Source: Acididesulfobacillus acetoxydans
GTDB taxonomy: Bacteria; Bacillota; Desulfitobacteriia; Desulfitobacteriales; Desulfitobacteriaceae
Direction of reading: 5' to 3'
Assembly (NCBI RefSeq): GCF_902729405.1
Contig: NZ_LR746496.1
Coordinates: 248,001-312,000, forward strand
Length of the DNA: 64,000 bases
Shown here in pieces: positions 33,803 to 42,469 of this stretch. Numbering within the stretch: position 1 is the first letter of the stretch; the number at the start of each line of letters is the position of its first letter. The notes under the pieces were generated by a model. It was not told the DNA's origin. It searched no databases and saw only the letters and a program-made list of their open reading frames with translations. The position numbers and the translations under genes were made by a program.

Positions 33803-35911
33803 ATGAAAAGTTTGTTTCGGCCCTGTGGTCCTTCCGAGTTTATCCCTAAACGCACAAGCCGTTTCCGCAAGGTATCCCTTCTCCTCGTCTGCACCCTGAC
33901 TCTCCTCCTGGGCCGGACTCTGATCCTCCCCCCGCCGGGTCAGGCGGCCACCGTGCTCAACCCGGTCTTCTCCCGCTTGGCAGGCGTCGATCGCTACGCC
34001 ACGGCTGCCCGGATCGCGGAGACGGGCTGGACCCAGGCCAATACGGTAATTCTGGCCCGGGGAGATGATTATCCCGATGCCCTGGCTGGGGGAGTCTTGG
34101 CCCGGACCATGGACGCTCCCCTTCTTCTCAGCGATCCCCATGCCCTTCCCGCGGTGACCCTCTCGGCCATCCATGACCTGCAGGCGAAAAGGGTCTTTCT
34201 CCTCGGCGGCTCGGGAGCCCTCGGCCCTCAAGTGGAAAGCAGCCTCATGTCCCTCGGCCTCTCGGTTCAGCGCCTGGCCGGGACGGACCGCTACGGGACC
34301 GCCGCGGCTGTGGCGGAAGCGGCCGTCAGCCATACCTCCCAGGCCTTCCTGGCATCGGGCTCCTCTTTTGCGGACGCGCTCAGCGTTTCGTCTTATGCCG
34401 CGGCTCAGGGAATCCCTCTCCTGCTCACGGACAGCAATGCGCTGCCTGACGTGACTCTCCAGGCCCTGCGCAACTTAGGCGTAAGCTCCGTCACGTTGAT
34501 CGGAGGAACCGGCGCCATCGCCCCGAGCGTGGAAAATGCCCTGGAAGCCGCGCATTTCACAGTCAAGCGCCTGGCCGGACCGGACCGCTACACCACAAAC
34601 ATGGCGGTGGTGAGCGCTCTCAACTTCACGGGCTCGCAGGTCTACGTGGCGACAGGAGAAACTTTCCCCGACGCTCTGGCCGGAGCCCCGCTCGCCGCTC
34701 AAACCAACAGCCCGGTGGTCCTCGTCCCTCCGCAGCCCCTTCCGCCCGCCACCCTCTCTTACATCTCCGCCCGCCGCAGTGCCGGCGCCTCTTTCATCCT
34801 CTTGGGGGGCTGGGGGGCGATTCCCTACGGTACGGAGAGCATCCTGCGCACAGGCTCCCTCCAGCCGCGTCTTTCTCTTCAATATGTCCAGGGCTCGAGC
34901 TTTGCGGGGGAAGAGAGCCAGGTCAATATCATCCCGCACCCGGCCACTTCCTACGCGGATGTGGTCGCACCGGGCTGGTATTATCTCAATGACCCTCCGG
35001 CAGGGTCCTCGAGTGCCGACGGCTCGCTCTCGGGCATCTGGGACAGCTCGACCGCCGACGGACAGTACGTCCAGTTTGTCAGCCTGGCTCACAGCCGCGG
35101 TCTCAAAGTCTTTCCCACCCTGACCGGGGGTTCGGGAACGGACAGTGTGCTCACTTCCGACACGGCCCGGGCCAAGCTGGTCCGCCAAATTGTCGGCCGT
35201 CTTCAAGCCACGGGGGCGGACGGAATCGTGGTAGATCTGGAGAGTATGCGGGCAAGCTCGGGCCCTGGCCTGACGGAGCTCGTCCAGGCTCTCGCCGCCG
35301 CCCTGCACCCGCTCAACAAGCAGGTGGTGGTCGCCGTCATGTCCCGTACCGGGGCGGAGTCTTGGTACACCCAGTATAATTACCATGACCTGGCTCAAGC
35401 CGCCGATTATCTGGATCTCATGACCTATGATTTCAGCACCGCGACCCCCGGACCGGTCGCTCCTTTGGATTGGGTGAACGCCGTTCTCTCCTATACCCAA
35501 GGCCAAGGGGTGGATATGAGCAAGGTTCTCCTCGGCCTCCCCTATTACGCCCGGGACTGGACCGTGGTTCCGCCCCGGGGAGACCAACCGGCGACTTATA
35601 CGCATGTCCATTGGAACCTTTCGGACACGCTTAACCTGGCCAAAACCTACAACGCTTCCATTCAGCGTGACACTTCGTCCTATGTGGCGAACAGCACCTT
35701 CAAAGACACGGTGGGAATTCCCCACTTCACCTACACGGATGCCAACAAAGCCCAGCATATCGTCTACTTCGACGATCCCCAGAGCTGGAACGCCAAACTC
35801 GGCCTCTTGGACCAATACCATCTGGGCGGCGTCGCCGACTGGTCTCTCTACTGGGTCGACAGTGACACCGCCAAACAGCTTTTCCCGCTCTTGCAGGAAC
35901 ATTTACGCTGA
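33803..35911 (+). CDS. CW_binding_2 protein with GH18 glycoside hydrolase domain
   Basis: The 703-residue secreted protein has a signal peptide (positive to about 30, hydrophobic to about 48, cleavage near QAA). Three CW_binding_2 repeats span about 55-345 (RLAGVDRYATAARIAETGW, RLAGTDRYGTAAAVAEAAV, RLAGPDRYTTNMAVVSALN). The C-terminal half is a glycoside hydrolase family 18 domain related to spore cortex/peptidoglycan hydrolases (YaaH/SleL type). The active-site strand reads GADGIVVDLES, with Asp478 and catalytic Glu480. LDLMTYDF, VLLGLPYYARDW and GGVADWSLYW are the other GH18 landmarks. I chose ATG at 33803 because AAAGGAG precedes it at six bases; ATG at 33788 overlaps that site. It probably cleaves peptidoglycan or chitin-like glycan at the wall. 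It is the only long plus-strand gene near here. Confidence 0.9.
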   Translation: MKSLFRPCGPSEFIPKRTSRFRKVSLLLVCTLTLLLGRTLILPPPGQAATVLNPVFSRLAGVDRYATAARIAETGWTQANTVILARGDDYPDALAGGVLARTMDAPLLLSDPHALPAVTLSAIHDLQAKRVFLLGGSGALGPQVESSLMSLGLSVQRLAGTDRYGTAAAVAEAAVSHTSQAFLASGSSFADALSVSSYAAAQGIPLLLTDSNALPDVTLQALRNLGVSSVTLIGGTGAIAPSVENALEAAHFTVKRLAGPDRYTTNMAVVSALNFTGSQVYVATGETFPDALAGAPLAAQTNSPVVLVPPQPLPPATLSYISARRSAGASFILLGGWGAIPYGTESILRTGSLQPRLSLQYVQGSSFAGEESQVNIIPHPATSYADVVAPGWYYLNDPPAGSSSADGSLSGIWDSSTADGQYVQFVSLAHSRGLKVFPTLTGGSGTDSVLTSDTARAKLVRQIVGRLQATGADGIVVDLESMRASSGPGLTELVQALAAALHPLNKQVVVAVMSRTGAESWYTQYNYHDLAQAADYLDLMTYDFSTATPGPVAPLDWVNAVLSYTQGQGVDMSKVLLGLPYYARDWTVVPPRGDQPATYTHVHWNLSDTLNLAKTYNASIQRDTSSYVANSTFKDTVGIPHFTYTDANKAQHIVYFDDPQSWNAKLGLLDQYHLGGVADWSLYWVDSDTAKQLFPLLQEHLR

Positions 35912-36006
35912 TATAGGCAGAGCCTTTCAGGTCTTCCTTCCTTTGCTCCATCTATAATTTTCGATGTGTGATTCTATCTGTAATTTTCGACGTATGAGTT
36001 CTTCAT

Positions 36007-36066
36007 GCAACCGTGAGACTGCCGCTTCCACAAGTCTTCTCCAAGTGGGAGGGGGTCTCACGTTGC
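36007..36066. repeat. Large imperfect hairpin
   Basis: GCAAC-CGTGAGAC on the left pairs with GTCTCACG-TTGC on the right, with CCAC/GTGG inside. There is no T-tract, so it is not an ordinary terminator. The right part (AGTGGGAGGGGGTCTCAC-GTTG) resembles AAGTGGAAGTCTCACAGTTG near 55462. Both may be decayed ends of IS200/IS605-type elements. Confidence 0.45.
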
Positions 36067-36168
36067 GATGTGTTAGCTCCTAATATTTCTTCTAGGCGGC
36101 ACCCTGATAATTCTTCATTTTTGTTCCTTCCAGCGATATAATGATATCAAAGAGAGGGGATAACAAGC

Positions 36169-37002
36169 TTGGGAAGCAAAGAGATACCCTATCAGCACAA
36201 GGATATTCTCTTCAAATCCTTAACCGAAATATTTTCCAACCGTGTCCTAAACTTCTATGACATTAATACCGCTCCGATTGTTCGGGCTGAGCCGGCAAAT
36301 CTCCCAGCCATCAAGGTTCAACAGAAGACGATGGATTTTGTGTTCTATTTGGCTGATGACAGTTATCTGCATTTGGAGTTTCAAAACGGCCAAGGCCCCA
36401 AGGAATTGGAGCGGTTTCTGGAGTACGACGTAGCTCTTTACCGCAAACGCGGAAAGCCAGTCCATACCTATGTAGTCTACGCTGCCGGCATCACACAGGC
36501 GGCAGAGGTTCTGGACTGTGGTTCCATCTCATATTGTGCCAGGGCCGTCTATATGCACGGCTACGACGGGGACAGCATTATTGAGGATTTAAGAAAGAAA
36601 ATCTTACGAGGTGATCCCCTGGAGGAACTGGACCCGTTAAAATTCGCATTTTTGCCTTTGATGAAGAGTTCCAAGTCAAGGGCGGAACGCGCTGTCGAAG
36701 CCGTCGAACTGGCTGGCAAGATCCAAGATAAGGTGCAAAGGGCGTTTCTCATGGGCTGTGTGATTGCCATATCAGACAATTTTATCGATCAGGCGTATGT
36801 CCGAAAGATACTGGAGGTGTTAAGGATGAGCAAGGTCCTGCGGGCACTGGAAGAAGAAGCTAAAGATGAAGGCCGCAAGGAGGGCCGCAAGGAGGCTCTT
36901 AAAACAATGGCCAAGAAACTCCTGCTCAAAGGTATGAACATCGATGAGGTGGCGGAACTCACCGGCCTCCCAAAGGAAGAGATCCGGAACCTAGCCAGGT
37001 AA
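36169..37002 (+). CDS. Rpn-family (PDDEXK) recombination-promoting nuclease-like protein
   Basis: The 277-residue product belongs to the Rpn/PDDEXK_2 'transposase-like' nucleases. The N-terminus has YQHKDILFKSLTEIFSNRVL. The nuclease core is KTMDFVFYLAD (Asp) and YLHLEFQNGQG (Glu and Gln), followed by RFLEYDVALYRKRGKPVHTY. The C-terminus is a charged helix with duplicated EGRKEGRKEA and a final helix-turn-helix-like segment (MNIDEVAELTGLPKEEIRNL) common to this family. The TTG start has GAGGGG eight bases upstream. TATAAT at 36137-36142 suggests a promoter. It stands alone and is followed by a bidirectional terminator. Rpn proteins cut DNA and promote recA-independent recombination; the role here is inferred from family. 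Confidence 0.85.
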   Translation: MGSKEIPYQHKDILFKSLTEIFSNRVLNFYDINTAPIVRAEPANLPAIKVQQKTMDFVFYLADDSYLHLEFQNGQGPKELERFLEYDVALYRKRGKPVHTYVVYAAGITQAAEVLDCGSISYCARAVYMHGYDGDSIIEDLRKKILRGDPLEELDPLKFAFLPLMKSSKSRAERAVEAVELAGKIQDKVQRAFLMGCVIAISDNFIDQAYVRKILEVLRMSKVLRALEEEAKDEGRKEGRKEALKTMAKKLLLKGMNIDEVAELTGLPKEEIRNLAR

Positions 37003-37051
37003 GCCGGCCGGCAGGATGTTTTCAAGGCCGGTATGCACAAAAAGGCAGCCC

Positions 37052-37096
37052 AAAAACCGGTGATCCTTTGACAGAACCCAGGATCACCGGTTTTTC
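37052..37096. terminator. Bidirectional terminator
   Basis: AAAAACCGGTGATCCT and AGGATCACCGGTTTTT form a perfect 16-base stem around a 12-base loop, with A-tract and T-tract on the two sides. It lies between the convergent Rpn-like gene and the sugar transferase gene and serves both. Confidence 0.95.
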
Positions 37097-37109
37097 ATGT
37101 CCCAGAATC

Positions 37110-37820
37110 TCAATACGCCCCTCTCCCGCTAAACACCACGCTGACTGTCTTAAGCAAAATCTTAAGATCCAAACCCAAACTCCAGCGCCGCACATACTCC
37201 AGGTCGTAGGTCATGGTTTCACCCAAGGTGAGTTCACTGCGCCCGTTAACCTGGGCCAGCCCGGTCACCCCGGGGGGAACCTTGAGGCGGAGGCGCTGCT
37301 CGGGGGTATAGAGCCGGACGATTTCCGGCACTTCGGGGCGCGGACCCACTAGGCTCATATCTCCTTTGAGGATGTTCAGAAGCTGGGGCAGTTCATCGAG
37401 GCTGGTCTTGCGCAGGAGCCGGCCGCTGCGGGTAATGCGAGGGTCGTCTTTCTGCTGGAAGACAAAACCCTCCAGCTCCCGCACCTGCTCCAAGGCGGGC
37501 CGCATGAGCCTCTCCGCGTCCACGATCATGGTGCGGAACTTATAGATGGTATAGGGCTCTCCCTCCCGGCCAATCCGGGTCTGCCGGAAGAGGGCCGGTC
37601 CGGGGGAATCGCCCTTGATCCACAGGACAACTATGAGCCACAAAGGCGAGAGCAAGATGAGGAGCGGCGCCGCCACCAGGATGTCCAAGCCGCGTTTTGC
37701 TCTGAGCTGCCAAGCCGGATAGGCCGGTACAGCCTCCGCATGCGCCTGGGAGGACCCGGCCGTTGTCTTCTCATGTAGGTCTCGTATGTCACGATCCATG
37801 GCTGCAGGGCTTTTCCCCAT
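37110..37820 (-). CDS. Initiating sugar-phosphate transferase (undecaprenyl-phosphate)
   Basis: A bacterial sugar transferase (PF02397) that loads the first sugar-1-phosphate onto undecaprenyl phosphate on the inner membrane face. After a 40-residue soluble tail, one membrane hairpin lies at about 43-69 ([20 protein letters not shown]). The catalytic domain follows, with [44 protein letters not shown] and [13 protein letters not shown], all typical of WecP/PglC/RfbP C-terminal domains. At 236 residues it is a monotopic short form, like PglC, lacking the four extra helices of WbaP. GGGAGG lies 11 bases before ATG. It is last in the polysaccharide cluster. With the PglF-like dehydratase and PglE-like aminotransferase nearby, an amino-sugar such as a bacillosamine derivative is a plausible substrate. 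Confidence 0.92.
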   Translation of the reverse strand: MGKSPAAMDRDIRDLHEKTTAGSSQAHAEAVPAYPAWQLRAKRGLDILVAAPLLILLSPLWLIVVLWIKGDSPGPALFRQTRIGREGEPYTIYKFRTMIVDAERLMRPALEQVRELEGFVFQQKDDPRITRSGRLLRKTSLDELPQLLNILKGDMSLVGPRPEVPEIVRLYTPEQRLRLKVPPGVTGLAQVNGRSELTLGETMTYDLEYVRRWSLGLDLKILLKTVSVVFSGRGAY

Positions 37821-38103
37821 AACCCACTGTTCCTCCCACCTTTATGCCGAAGCGCCCTTTCCGTAAATCGGAATCCTTCGCCGGGCACAGACATTAGCGC
37901 AATCGCGCTCATTAAAATTAACCAAGGCCTCAATACGCAGCTTCGGATTCTCAAGCATTTTCCGAATCAGTCAACAAGGCTTACCTGCCGTCTTCCTGCT
38001 TTGGCCCTCTCCCTTCTTGAAAACTCCTTGCTTTCTCCTTCTCACCGCAAGGGCCCAAGTTCTTTCTCGCTGCGTTAAGGGATGCCGAAATCCATCCTTC
38101 TCT

Positions 38104-38112
38104 ATTGTATCA
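38104..38112 (-). promoter_or_regulatory. Possible extended -10 before the sugar transferase gene
   Basis: On the minus strand TGATACAAT matches an extended -10 element. It lies immediately after the aminotransferase stop codon and 285 bases before the sugar transferase start. No good -35 is seen. The remaining 37821-38100 region shows no gene. Confidence 0.3.
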
Positions 38113-38140
38113 CATATGCCCTCGCAATTTGCCGCCCGGT

Positions 38141-39304
38141 TCAGCGCCGCGAATGCTCCACAACCGTCTGGACCGCCTCGATAACATCCCGGATATCCTG
38201 ATCCGTCATCCTTGGATAGAGCGGCAGGGAAATGATGCGCCCGAACACGGCTTCCGCCTGAGGATAATCCCCGGGCTTATAGCCGAAGGTATCCCGGTAA
38301 TAGGGGTGGAAATGCACCGGAATGAAATGTACGCTCGTGCCGATATTTTGCCCTTTTAGTTCTTCAATAAACCGGGCCCTGTCAATCGTAAGCCGATCCA
38401 GGTTGAGCTTGATGATATAGAGGTGCCAGGCGTGCCGGGCATACTCCAGCTCGACCGGCGTTTCCAGTTCGGGCAGGCGGCCGAAGGCTTCGTTGTAACG
38501 GGCAGCGATCTCTTCCCGCCTGCCCTGCATTCTTTCCAGTTTAGCCAGTTGAGTCAACCCCAATCCCGCCTGGATATCCGTCATGTTGTCCTTATAGCCG
38601 GGATAGAGGACCTCGTAGTACCAGGAACCCGCGGAACTATAGCGGTTCCAAGCCGTGTGGTTCATCCCGTGCAGGCTCATGATCCGGATCTTCTCCGCCA
38701 GGGCTTCGTCATCCGTGGTGACCATGCCCCCTTCACCGGTGGCCAGGTTCTTCGTGGCATAAAAAGAGAAACTGGTGGCATTTCCGAGAGTGCCGATGAG
38801 TTTTCCTTTGTACTTGGTGTAGACGGCATGGGCCGCATCTTCCAGCACAAATAGATGGTGTTTCCCGGCCAAGGCCAAAATTTCATCCATCGGACAGGGG
38901 TGCCCGGCGATATGCACGGGAATAATGGCCTTAGTGCGCGGAGTAAGGACCGCCTCAATCTTGTTCACATCCAGGCACATCGTCACGGGATCAATATCAA
39001 CAAAGACCGGCTTGGCCCCGCAGTGGAGTACCACGTTGGCCGAAGCGACGAAAGTCATGGGCGTGGTGATAACCTCATCCCCCGGTCCGATGCCCGCCGC
39101 CACCAGGGAGAGATAGAGTCCGGCCGTGCAGGAATTGACGGCCACGGCGTGTTTAGCTCCCACATATTCGGCAAAACGGCGCTCGAACTCCGCGGTCTTG
39201 GGACCTTTGCTGATCCAGTTGGATTTAAGGCTGTCCACCACTTCGGCAATATCATCCTCTTCGATCAACGGCAAAGCATAAGGTAAAAACTCTTGACGAG
39301 GCAT
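38141..39304 (-). CDS. DegT/DnrJ/EryC1/StrS aminotransferase (PglE/PseC-like)
   Basis: A PLP-dependent sugar aminotransferase of 387 residues. The N-terminus has LPYALPLIEEDDIAEVVDSL and NWISKGPKTAEFERRFAEYV. PLP-contact motifs follow: EVITTPMTFVASANV, IIPVHIAGHPCPMD and LEDAAHAVYTKYKG. The PLP lysine is in SFYATKNLATGEGG (about residue 184). Such enzymes convert a UDP-4-keto-6-deoxy sugar into the 4-amino sugar using glutamate. The PglF/CapD-like 4,6-dehydratase at 59952 could provide the substrate, and the sugar transferase at 37110 could use the product. AAAGGAG lies ten bases before ATG. It is distinct from the aminotransferase at 53083, which fits the Wbp pathway. Confidence 0.92.
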   Translation of the reverse strand: MPRQEFLPYALPLIEEDDIAEVVDSLKSNWISKGPKTAEFERRFAEYVGAKHAVAVNSCTAGLYLSLVAAGIGPGDEVITTPMTFVASANVVLHCGAKPVFVDIDPVTMCLDVNKIEAVLTPRTKAIIPVHIAGHPCPMDEILALAGKHHLFVLEDAAHAVYTKYKGKLIGTLGNATSFSFYATKNLATGEGGMVTTDDEALAEKIRIMSLHGMNHTAWNRYSSAGSWYYEVLYPGYKDNMTDIQAGLGLTQLAKLERMQGRREEIAARYNEAFGRLPELETPVELEYARHAWHLYIIKLNLDRLTIDRARFIEELKGQNIGTSVHFIPVHFHPYYRDTFGYKPGDYPQAEAVFGRIISLPLYPRMTDQDIRDVIEAVQTVVEHSRR

Positions 39305-39551
39305 AAGACAAGACTCCTTTCAAGTAAAACCATACTTTTCTCCAAACCGCCAATTCCGGCCGGCCCCGGCTCCCTTATCCGAGAGGAACCCCCGCCTGTG
39401 CCGCTGCCGCCCCCACCCCATCCTCGCTTTCAGAGTTCAGTGCTATTGTGTTTCCCGGCACTCTTTTCATACCTCAAGCACATCACTGCGCCTTCCAAGA
39501 GGACGCGGTAAGGAAGCGCTTATGGGGCCATTCGGATTATATACCGGCTCC

Positions 39552-40799
39552 CTAACCCAGGAGCCTCCTGTACACCCGCTCCATTTGTGAGACGTTCTCC
39601 ATCCAGTTATACTTCGCCAAAACAAAACGTCTTCCTGCCTCGCCAAAGCGCCGACGCTCCGCGGGATGCCTGACCATGTACTCCATGGCGGCGCTGAGTT
39701 CCCGTACATTCCCAGGCGGAATGAGGAGGCCTGTTTCATGATCGGTCACCACCTCCGGCAGCCCGCCTACTTTGCTGGCAATGATCGGGCGCCCGCAGGC
39801 AGATCCCTCTACGGCCGTCACCCCGAAACTCTCCTGATGTGAGGGGACGACCACCACGTCCAACTCCCGGTAGAAGGCGGCTACTCTGCGGTTGGGAATG
39901 AGTCCGGACCATTCCACTTTGGACCAAACCTCCAGGTGCTTGGCCAGCTTGTGCAGCCGGTTTTTGTCCGGCCCGTCCCCGGCGATCCGGAGTACGGCCC
40001 GGCCCGGCAGCCTCCGTTCGAGTTCGGCGAAGGCCCTGAGCAAAACATCCAGCCCGTAGACCGGCTGCAGGTACTTCGCGACTCCGAAGGCGACCGGGTG
40101 CTCGGAACGACCACCCGGCTCGGGATCTCCCTCCGGGTGCGTGGGATCCACCCTTTCCCCTGCCGCAGCCCTTCCTTGCGGAACCGGAACCCCCATGTCC
40201 CGACCCGGAGCCGGCCCGTCCCGCTCCCTATCCACCGGTACGCAATCCAAATCTACCGGTTTGCGCTCCGAACCTACCGGGCCTTCCTGCCCCGGCCAAG
40301 TCCTGGGCGGGGTGAAGTACTCGACATCCACCCCGAAAGGAATAACCTCGATCTCCCGCTCCTCGCCCACGTAGCGCTGCATCTCCCGAGCCATGACCCG
40401 GCTGGTGGAACAGAGCACGTCCGCCCGTTTCAACGTCCATTCCAAGAGCTTGCGGTGTAAAATGGATTTACGGGGAAAGGAAAAAACGTCGCTGCCCCAA
40501 GCTGAGATGAGCAGAGGATGACGCCCGGCCAGAGCTCCCAGCAAGCCGAAACTGGTGGCATAATGGGCGTGCACCAGGTCCGGCCGGATACGGGCGATTT
40601 CTTTCTTGATCCAGCTGCGTCGGATGAGGACATCCGCCTTGGCTCCAAAAAACGGCGGGGTGACGTGCACTTTGACCGAAGGAATGGACGCCGGCAGGAA
40701 ACTGATGATCTCGACCTGCCAGCCCCGCCGGGCCAGCTCTGAGGCCCATTTTTCGGTATGAGGGCTTGCTGCATTGGCAAGCAGCACCAACTTCGCCAT
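39552..40799 (-). CDS. Family 4 glycosyltransferase with low-complexity linker insertion
   Basis: A GT-B fold glycosyltransferase. The N-terminal acceptor domain (1-160) has MAKLVLLANAASPHTEKWAS and RPDLVHAHYATSFGLLGALA. The C-terminal nucleotide-sugar domain (about 235-415) has VAFGVAKYLQPVYGLDVLLR, VVPSHQESFGVTAVEGSACG with the donor-binding E-x7-E, and LPEVVTDHETGLLIPPG. Between them, residues about 165-235 (DNA 40095-40305) are a Pro/Arg/Gly/Asp-rich stretch with no family counterpart (for example DRERDGPAPGRDMGVPVPQG). AAGGGGGGTG precedes the ATG. It is part of the minus-strand polysaccharide cluster and closely resembles the N-terminal half of the transferase at 45294. Donor and acceptor are unknown. 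Confidence 0.92.
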   Translation of the reverse strand: MAKLVLLANAASPHTEKWASELARRGWQVEIISFLPASIPSVKVHVTPPFFGAKADVLIRRSWIKKEIARIRPDLVHAHYATSFGLLGALAGRHPLLISAWGSDVFSFPRKSILHRKLLEWTLKRADVLCSTSRVMAREMQRYVGEEREIEVIPFGVDVEYFTPPRTWPGQEGPVGSERKPVDLDCVPVDRERDGPAPGRDMGVPVPQGRAAAGERVDPTHPEGDPEPGGRSEHPVAFGVAKYLQPVYGLDVLLRAFAELERRLPGRAVLRIAGDGPDKNRLHKLAKHLEVWSKVEWSGLIPNRRVAAFYRELDVVVVPSHQESFGVTAVEGSACGRPIIASKVGGLPEVVTDHETGLLIPPGNVRELSAAMEYMVRHPAERRRFGEAGRRFVLAKYNWMENVSQMERVYRRLLG

Positions 40800-40879
40800 T
40801 CCCTTTCACCCCCCTTATCGGAGGCCGGAGATCACAGGCCGGAGGCCGGAAGGCACTCCCTCCGGACCCAAACCCTGAC

Positions 40880-41065
40880 TCCAAACTCCAAACTGAACTC
40901 CAAACTGTGAACTCTGATAACTCTGAACCGCGAACTCTGACTCTACACCGCGAACTCTTATTCCAAAGCGCAAGTTCTAATTCCGAACCGCAAACTCTTA
41001 TTCCAAACCGCAAACTCTTATTTCAAACCGCAAGCCCTAATTCCGAACTGCAGGCCCTAATTCCG
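40880..41065. repeat. 21-bp tandem repeat in an intergenic gap
   Basis: About eight or nine units based on ACCGCAAACTCTTATTCCAA repeat every 21 bases, becoming more degenerate toward 40880. They fill the gap between two glycosyltransferase genes and come close to the stop codon of the upstream one. Confidence 0.75.
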
Positions 41066-41091
41066 CGGCCTCAAGCCCGCAGGATCGCGGT

Positions 41092-42447
41092 TCAGGGCTT
41101 CCGGTCTCCAACGTTACTCCCTAACTCCTGATCAATGACTCGCAGCTCTTGCTCACTGACTTCCGTTTCCCCACTGCTGACCCCTCTCTCCCGTCTCCCG
41201 GCTGCAGACTCCACTCTCCGGTCTCCCAGCAATCCCATCCCTTCCAGCCAGCGCCGGACGAGCGACTGCCAGTCATAATGCCTAATAACATATTCCCGGC
41301 CCCGCCGGCCCATTTCCTCACGCAGCCCCGGGTCGGACTTAAGCGTGAGTACCGCCTCCGCCAAGCGCTCCGGCTCCTCAGGCGGCAGGACCAGTCCGCC
41401 GCCGCTTTCGCGGATGATTTTCGCGCCTTCCCCTTCCCCCACATAAATTAGAGGTTTGGCGCTGGCTAGCCCCGGAAAAACCTTGGAGGGACGGACTCCT
41501 TCCGCCAATTTATAGCGTCGCAGCGTAGAGAGGCTAACATCCGCCAGGTTGTAGTAACGGTGGATCTCCCCGAGCGGCTGAAAGGGAACCCAGCGGATAT
41601 TATCAAGCCCCAGTTCCTGAGCCGTCTTCGCCAGCCGCGGCCGCTCTGAGCCGTCTCCGACGAAGAGAAAGACGACATCCCGTCCCTCTTCCTTTCTCCT
41701 CAGGATATCAGCCGCCCGCAGGGCCACCTCCAACCCGTGCGCATAACCCATCGTCCCGGCGTAAAGGATGACAAATTTGCCTTCCAGGTCCAGCTCTTGC
41801 ACTAATCTGCGTTCGGGGTCTCCCGGCTGAAAAAGAGCGGGATCCACCCCGTTGGGCAGTAAAACCAGTTTCTCCGCCGGAATCCCCCGTTCCTGCAAGG
41901 TCCGGACGATTCCTTCGGTCTGAGTAGAGATACGCCAGGAGATTTTGTAAAGATGTTCCTCCAGACGCGTCGTCAGCCCAATGAGGGTGTTATTCGTAAC
42001 GAGTCCCAGAGAAACCGCGGACTCCGGCCAGAGATCCGAGACATTGAAAATCACTTTTGCCCTTTTGACCCGTCTAGCGAACATCACAGTAAAGCCAATA
42101 AAGAGGGGAGGACTCTCGACAAAGAGGTAATCGGCCGGACCGGCCTTAAGAATCCCCCAAGCGGCAGAAAAGACAAAGGAAAAATAATTGAGCAACCGTT
42201 TCCAGAAGCTTCCTCTGGGCACCGGGTAGATCCAGGTGCGGTAAACGGGTATTCCCTCCACCTCGTCCCGTCGGAAAAATCTCCCGCGGTAGGGCGCAGG
42301 GATAATCCCTTCGGGGTGGTTGGGAAAGGCCGTGACCACTTCCACCTCGTGCCCCGCCGCCCGAATCCCCTTGGCGATTTCCAGCAGCCGGACTTGGGCC
42401 GCCCCGGTCTCCGGAGGGAAATATTGTGTCAGCATAAGAATACGCAC
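41092..42447 (-). CDS. Family 4 glycosyltransferase (WbuB/WcaI-like)
   Basis: A 451-residue GT-B enzyme. The N-terminus MLTQYFPPETGAAQVRLLEI and VTAFPNHPEGIIPAPYRGRF are typical of the WbuB/WcaI/WbpY-type GT4 group acting on amino sugars. The donor half has ILYAGTMGYAHGLEVALRAA, VGDGSERPRLAKTAQELGLD and VLPPEEPERLAEAVLTLKSD. The last ~45 residues (after WLEGMGLLGDRR) are a low-complexity Glu/Ser/Arg tail running toward the 21-bp repeats, so the C-terminus may have been extended by repeat growth. The GTG start follows AAGGAG. It lies 22 bases after the next upstream transferase, so both are in one operon. Confidence 0.92.
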   Translation of the reverse strand: MRILMLTQYFPPETGAAQVRLLEIAKGIRAAGHEVEVVTAFPNHPEGIIPAPYRGRFFRRDEVEGIPVYRTWIYPVPRGSFWKRLLNYFSFVFSAAWGILKAGPADYLFVESPPLFIGFTVMFARRVKRAKVIFNVSDLWPESAVSLGLVTNNTLIGLTTRLEEHLYKISWRISTQTEGIVRTLQERGIPAEKLVLLPNGVDPALFQPGDPERRLVQELDLEGKFVILYAGTMGYAHGLEVALRAADILRRKEEGRDVVFLFVGDGSERPRLAKTAQELGLDNIRWVPFQPLGEIHRYYNLADVSLSTLRRYKLAEGVRPSKVFPGLASAKPLIYVGEGEGAKIIRESGGGLVLPPEEPERLAEAVLTLKSDPGLREEMGRRGREYVIRHYDWQSLVRRWLEGMGLLGDRRVESAAGRRERGVSSGETEVSEQELRVIDQELGSNVGDRKP

Positions 42448-42469
42448 GACCGCATCTCCTTCAGTGAAC

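Noticed and set aside
34475-35902. Minus-strand frame of 475 codons opposite the GH18 gene
   Set aside because: It is a mirror of the real gene. Composition is Arg/Gly-rich, with no start signal and no motif.
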